From NCBI RefSeq assembly GCF_002198675.1, contig NZ_MWLL01000209.1, positions 1-36,626 on the forward strand: 36,626 nt of DNA, read 5' to 3'. Source of the DNA: Kineosporia sp. R_H_3. GTDB lineage: Bacteria > Actinomycetota > Actinomycetes > Actinomycetales > Kineosporiaceae. The position numbers and the translations under genes were made by a program. Numbering within the stretch: position 1 is the stretch's first letter; each line of letters starts with the position of its first letter. The notes beneath the pieces were generated by a model. It saw only the letters and a list, made by a program, of their open reading frames with translations, searched no databases and was not told where the DNA came from. Below are positions 33,688 through 36,626 of this stretch, one piece after another.

Positions 33688-35592
33688 ATGACCCTCCTGG
33701 ACACCCCCGCGGCCCCGGTCGACGCCGACCGGCTCGCCGCAGCGCTCGAGCACGCGAACATCCCGACGCTCGTCGTCGTGCTGCACCAGCTCACCGGCGA
33801 CCGCCGCTGGCTCGCCGCGCCGTACCGGCCGCAGCGCGGGCGCGGCATGGACGACAACGCCTCCGGCGGCCTGCCGGACGACGTGCAGGCGCAGGTCCGG
33901 GCGGCGGCGCTCGAGGCGGTGCTCGCGTGGTCGCACGGGCGGCCGGTCGCCGTCCCCGCGCCGCGCGGCGACGCGCTCGTCGAGCTGCTCGAGGTCGCGC
34001 AGGGCGAGCCGGTGCCGCCGGAGTTCGAGCCGATGCTCGCCGAGCTGCTCGGCTTCGCGCCGGCACGCGAGCACGGGCCGGTCGCCGGTGCGGCCGGGTT
34101 CAGCGCACTGATCGTCGGGGCCGGCGTCTCCGGGATGCTCGCGGCGCTGCGGCTGCGGGCCCTCGGCGTCACGGTGACGGTGCTCGAGAAGAACGACGAC
34201 GTCGGCGGCACCTGGCTGGAGAACCGCTACCCGGGCGCGGGCGTCGACACCCCCAGCCATCTCTACTCGTACTCCTTCTTCGACCACGACTGGGCGACGT
34301 ACTTCGGCCGGCAGCCCGAGGTCGAGCAGTACCTCAAGGACTTCGCCGACGCCAACGACCTGCGCGGCCTCGTGCGGTTCGGCACCGAGGTCGCGTCGTC
34401 CGCGTGGGACGACGCGGTGCAGGAGTGGGTCGTCACGACGACGGCCGGCGAGACGTTCCGGGCGAACGCCGTCGTGAGCGCCGTCGGGCAGCTCAACCGG
34501 CCGCGCGTGCCGGTCATCGAGGGCATGGAGTCGTTCTCCGGCAAGGTGTTCCACTCGGCGCTGTGGCCGGACGACGTCGACCTCACCGGCCGGCGGGTCG
34601 TCGTCATCGGCACCGGTGCGAGCGCGATGCAGATCGTGCCGGCGGTCGTGGACGACGTCGCGCACCTCACGGTGTTCCAGCGGTCGCCGCAGTGGGTCGC
34701 ACCGAACTCGGACATCTTCCGGCGCTTCCCGGACGAGGCGCACTGGCTCATGCGGACCGTGCCGCTGTACCGCGCCTGGTACCGGGCCCGGCTCGCCTGG
34801 ACCTTCAACGACAAGGTGCACCGGTCGCTGCAGCGCGACCCGGCGTGGACCGAGCCGACCCGGTCGGTGAACGCCGAGAACGACGCCCACAGAAGGGTTT
34901 TCACCCGCTACCTCGAGGCGGAGCTCGCCGACCGGCCGGACCTGCTCGCGAAGTGCCTGCCCGACTACCCGCCCTTCGGCAAGCGGATGCTCCTCGACAA
35001 CGGCTGGTTCGCGGCGCTGCGCCGCGACCACGTCGACCTCGTCGCCGAGGAGGTCGTGCGCTTCACGCCGTCCGGGGTCGAGAGCGCGGGCGCGCACGTC
35101 GACGCGGACGTCGTCATCCTCTGCACGGGCTTCCAGGCGCACGAGTTCCTCGGGCCGTGGCAGGTCCGCGGCCGGTCCGGGCGCACCGTGCGGGAGCAGT
35201 GGGGTCCGGACGACGCGACCGCCTACCTCGGCGTCACGGTGCCGGACCTGCCGAACTTCTTCATGCTCATCGGCCCGAACACCGCGCTCGGGCACGGCGG
35301 CAGCATGATCACGATCGCGGAGTTCCAGGCCGAGTACGTCATCCGGCTCGTCGAGCGGATGCTCGGCGAGGGCATCACGTCGGTCGAGCCGCACGCGGAC
35401 GTCGCGCAGGCGTACACCGAGCGGGTGGACGCCGCCCACGGCGCGATGATCTGGACGCATCCCGGGATGACGAACTGGTACCGCAACCCGGCCGGCCGGG
35501 TCGTCTCGACGCTGCCGTGGCGGATCGTCGACTACCGGGAGATGATCCGCGAGCCCGACCTGGGCGACTTCCTCGTGCGCCGGGCGCGCTGA
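33688..35592 (+). CDS. Baeyer-Villiger monooxygenase (HAPMO-like)
   Basis: Flavin monooxygenase predicted to turn a ketone into an ester with NADPH and O2. The 634-residue protein has a ~135-residue N-terminal domain before the FAD Rossmann motif GAGVSG (144-149), the Baeyer-Villiger fingerprint FSGKVFHSALW (283-293; Phe283, His289, Trp293) and the NADPH motif GTGASA (308-313). The length and N-terminal extension match 4-hydroxyacetophenone monooxygenase better than cyclohexanone monooxygenase. The substrate is unknown. It starts at 33688 behind GGGACGG. It is divergent from the nitroreductase-ligase operon, with which it probably forms one pathway. Its stop is in a shared terminator stem. 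Confidence 0.92.
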   Translation: MTLLDTPAAPVDADRLAAALEHANIPTLVVVLHQLTGDRRWLAAPYRPQRGRGMDDNASGGLPDDVQAQVRAAALEAVLAWSHGRPVAVPAPRGDALVELLEVAQGEPVPPEFEPMLAELLGFAPAREHGPVAGAAGFSALIVGAGVSGMLAALRLRALGVTVTVLEKNDDVGGTWLENRYPGAGVDTPSHLYSYSFFDHDWATYFGRQPEVEQYLKDFADANDLRGLVRFGTEVASSAWDDAVQEWVVTTTAGETFRANAVVSAVGQLNRPRVPVIEGMESFSGKVFHSALWPDDVDLTGRRVVVIGTGASAMQIVPAVVDDVAHLTVFQRSPQWVAPNSDIFRRFPDEAHWLMRTVPLYRAWYRARLAWTFNDKVHRSLQRDPAWTEPTRSVNAENDAHRRVFTRYLEAELADRPDLLAKCLPDYPPFGKRMLLDNGWFAALRRDHVDLVAEEVVRFTPSGVESAGAHVDADVVILCTGFQAHEFLGPWQVRGRSGRTVREQWGPDDATAYLGVTVPDLPNFFMLIGPNTALGHGGSMITIAEFQAEYVIRLVERMLGEGITSVEPHADVAQAYTERVDAAHGAMIWTHPGMTNWYRNPAGRVVSTLPWRIVDYREMIREPDLGDFLVRRAR

Positions 35593-35626
35593 GCCCGCGC
35601 CGTCGCGGCGGCCGGGGTCAGCGCGC
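35584..35626. terminator. Bidirectional terminator with both stop codons in its stem
   Basis: Perfect 9-bp arms GCGCGCTGA (35584-35592) and TCAGCGCGC (35618-35626). The TGA of the monooxygenase and the TGA of the serine hydrolase on the other strand pair with each other. The loop is 25 bases and G+C-rich, with further pairing possible. Confidence 0.6.
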
Positions 35627-36487
35627 GCCGTCGAGGACGGCGACGAGCGCGTCGCACAGCGGCGGCCAGGCGTGCATCGCCCACGGCCCGAACTCCTGCT
35701 GCGTCAGGCATGCGACGGCGACACCGCGGGTCGGGTCGGCCCAGAGGAACGAGCCGCTGCCGCCGAAGTGGCCGAAGGTGCGCGGGGAGACCCTCGTGCC
35801 GGCCCAGTGCCCGGCCCGTCCGAAGTTGCGTTCGAAGCCCAGGCCCCAGTCGCAGGGGTCGAACCGGCCGACGCCCGGGACGATGCCTGCCAGGCCCGGG
35901 TAGGCGACCTCGACGAACCCGGTGAGCGTCGACGGGTGCAGCACCGTGGGGGCGAGCAGCTCGCGGCCGAACGCCGCGAGGTCGGTGACCGTGCTGTGGA
36001 AGCCGAACGCGGGCGACCCCTGCGGCGTCGTCGCGGTGAGCCCGAGGGGTTCGAGGACGGCCTCGGTGAGGTACTCGGCGAACGGGACACCGCTGGCCGT
36101 CGCGAGGTGGTCGGCGGCCTCCTCGATGCCACGGTTGGAGTACACCCGGCGGGTCGCCGGTGCGCAGACGACCGGGGCGTCGCTCTCGAAGCCGTACCCG
36201 GCCGTGTGCGCGAGCAGGTGCCGCAGGGTGGCCCCGGGCGGGCCGGCGGGGTCGTCGAGGGTGACGGCCTCCTCCTCGACGGCGACCCCGAGCGCGTAGG
36301 CGGTGAGCAGCTTGCTCACCGACGCGACCCGGGAGGGCTCGTCGACGGCGCCGCGGGACGCGAGCAGGCCGTGCGCATCGGTGACGACGAGGCCGGCGGC
36401 GGGGACGTCCCAGCCGTCGATCGCGGAGAGCACACCCGCGAGGGACGAGGCGAGCGCCGAACGGTCGCCGGTCGCGATGCCGGTCAC
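35618..36487 (-). CDS. Beta-lactamase-fold serine hydrolase
   Basis: Predicted 289-residue protein of the serine beta-lactamase/penicillin-binding-like family (class C / EstB type), acting on an ester, peptide or D-amino acid bond. The SxxK motif is SVSK (Ser56, Lys59), the second motif is YSN within RRVYSNRG, and HFGGSG stands for the KTG strand. There is no signal peptide, so it is probably cytoplasmic. The start is GTG at 36487 with GAGGAG ten bases before, overlapping the end of dnaX; only seven bases separate the two genes, so the two are probably co-transcribed. It occupies the place where ybaB normally follows dnaX. Substrate unknown. Confidence 0.85.
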   Translation of the reverse strand: MTGIATGDRSALASSLAGVLSAIDGWDVPAAGLVVTDAHGLLASRGAVDEPSRVASVSKLLTAYALGVAVEEEAVTLDDPAGPPGATLRHLLAHTAGYGFESDAPVVCAPATRRVYSNRGIEEAADHLATASGVPFAEYLTEAVLEPLGLTATTPQGSPAFGFHSTVTDLAAFGRELLAPTVLHPSTLTGFVEVAYPGLAGIVPGVGRFDPCDWGLGFERNFGRAGHWAGTRVSPRTFGHFGGSGSFLWADPTRGVAVACLTQQEFGPWAMHAWPPLCDALVAVLDGAR

Positions 36488-36494
36488 CGGCGGC

Positions 36495-36626
36495 TCACTC
36501 CTCGCGCTCGTCGATGAGCTTGCCCCCGAGGAGCTGCTCGACGACGGGCGCGCCGACGAGCGAGGAGCCCTCGACGTCGGCGTCGTCGAAGCTCACCTCG
36601 TCGTCGCGGGGCGCGGTGCGGGGGGC
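36495..36626 (-). CDS. dnaX: DNA polymerase III subunit gamma/tau, C-terminal end (partial)
   Basis: Only the last 43 codons are in the window; the rest lies to the right. The end reads GSSLVGAPVVEQLLGGKLID followed by EREE and the stop at 36495-36497, after an acidic stretch. This short hydrophobic patch with a conserved G-G-x-x-I-(D/E)-E end is typical of the C-terminus of actinobacterial DnaX. Tau couples the replicase core to the helicase. The identification rests on this short tail and on recR lying 6 kb away in the same direction, so it is likely but not certain. Confidence 0.65.
   Translation of the reverse strand, partial: APRTAPRDDEVSFDDADVEGSSLVGAPVVEQLLGGKLIDEREE

Overview
The window is chromosomal DNA of a very high-GC bacterium, almost certainly an actinobacterium (Actinomycetota). 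Support: nearly all genes have G/C at the third codon position; there is a mycothiol-dependent maleylpyruvate isomerase-type protein; recR-DUF5063 and lysC-asd pairs are both present; and many genes look leaderless, with a TANNNT box 6-8 bases before the start codon. The genus cannot be fixed from this sequence. No rRNA, tRNA, insertion sequence, prophage or CRISPR array was recognised.

Layout. 1-386: a gene-poor edge with two tandem stem-loops. 387-6041: alpha/beta hydrolase (-), S9 peptidase (+), GMC oxidoreductase (+) and an internally duplicated Trp/Pro-rich membrane protein (+). 6024-8172: a minus-strand group of TetR regulator, DCC-type CxxC protein and two small membrane proteins; the promoter of the membrane pair carries three TGAACNNGTTCA boxes. 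8289-8969: HAD hydrolase. 9421-11885: lysC-asd with ATGA overlap and an internal lysC start for the beta subunit. 12188-14352: two-gene ABC-2 exporter behind an 18-bp perfect palindrome. 14420-15841: VOC protein and mycothiol-type isomerase.

15984-29174 is the most unusual part. It holds a small cyclic-nucleotide-binding (CNB) protein, a calcineurin-like phosphoesterase, a glutaminase-STAS-CNB fusion whose start overlaps the stop of a 1882-residue secreted C25 (gingipain-like) peptidase, a 779-base spacer filled with inverted clusters of short repeats around a large hairpin, and a 1236-residue protein with two class III cyclase domains, an AAA/STAND ATPase and TPRs (soluble adenylyl cyclase layout). 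A possible maker, two possible receptors and a possible degrader of a cyclic nucleotide therefore lie within 13 kb. This link is an inference.

29215-30430: DUF5063 and recR, overlapping by 8 bases and leading into the cyclase gene. 30545-35592: TetR regulator, acyl-CoA synthetase and nitroreductase (-), divergent from a HAPMO-like Baeyer-Villiger monooxygenase (+); probably a ketone or aromatic catabolic set. 35618-36626: a beta-lactamase-fold serine hydrolase directly behind the C-terminus of dnaX. The usual dnaX-ybaB-recR run is split here by the catabolic cluster, and no ybaB is seen.
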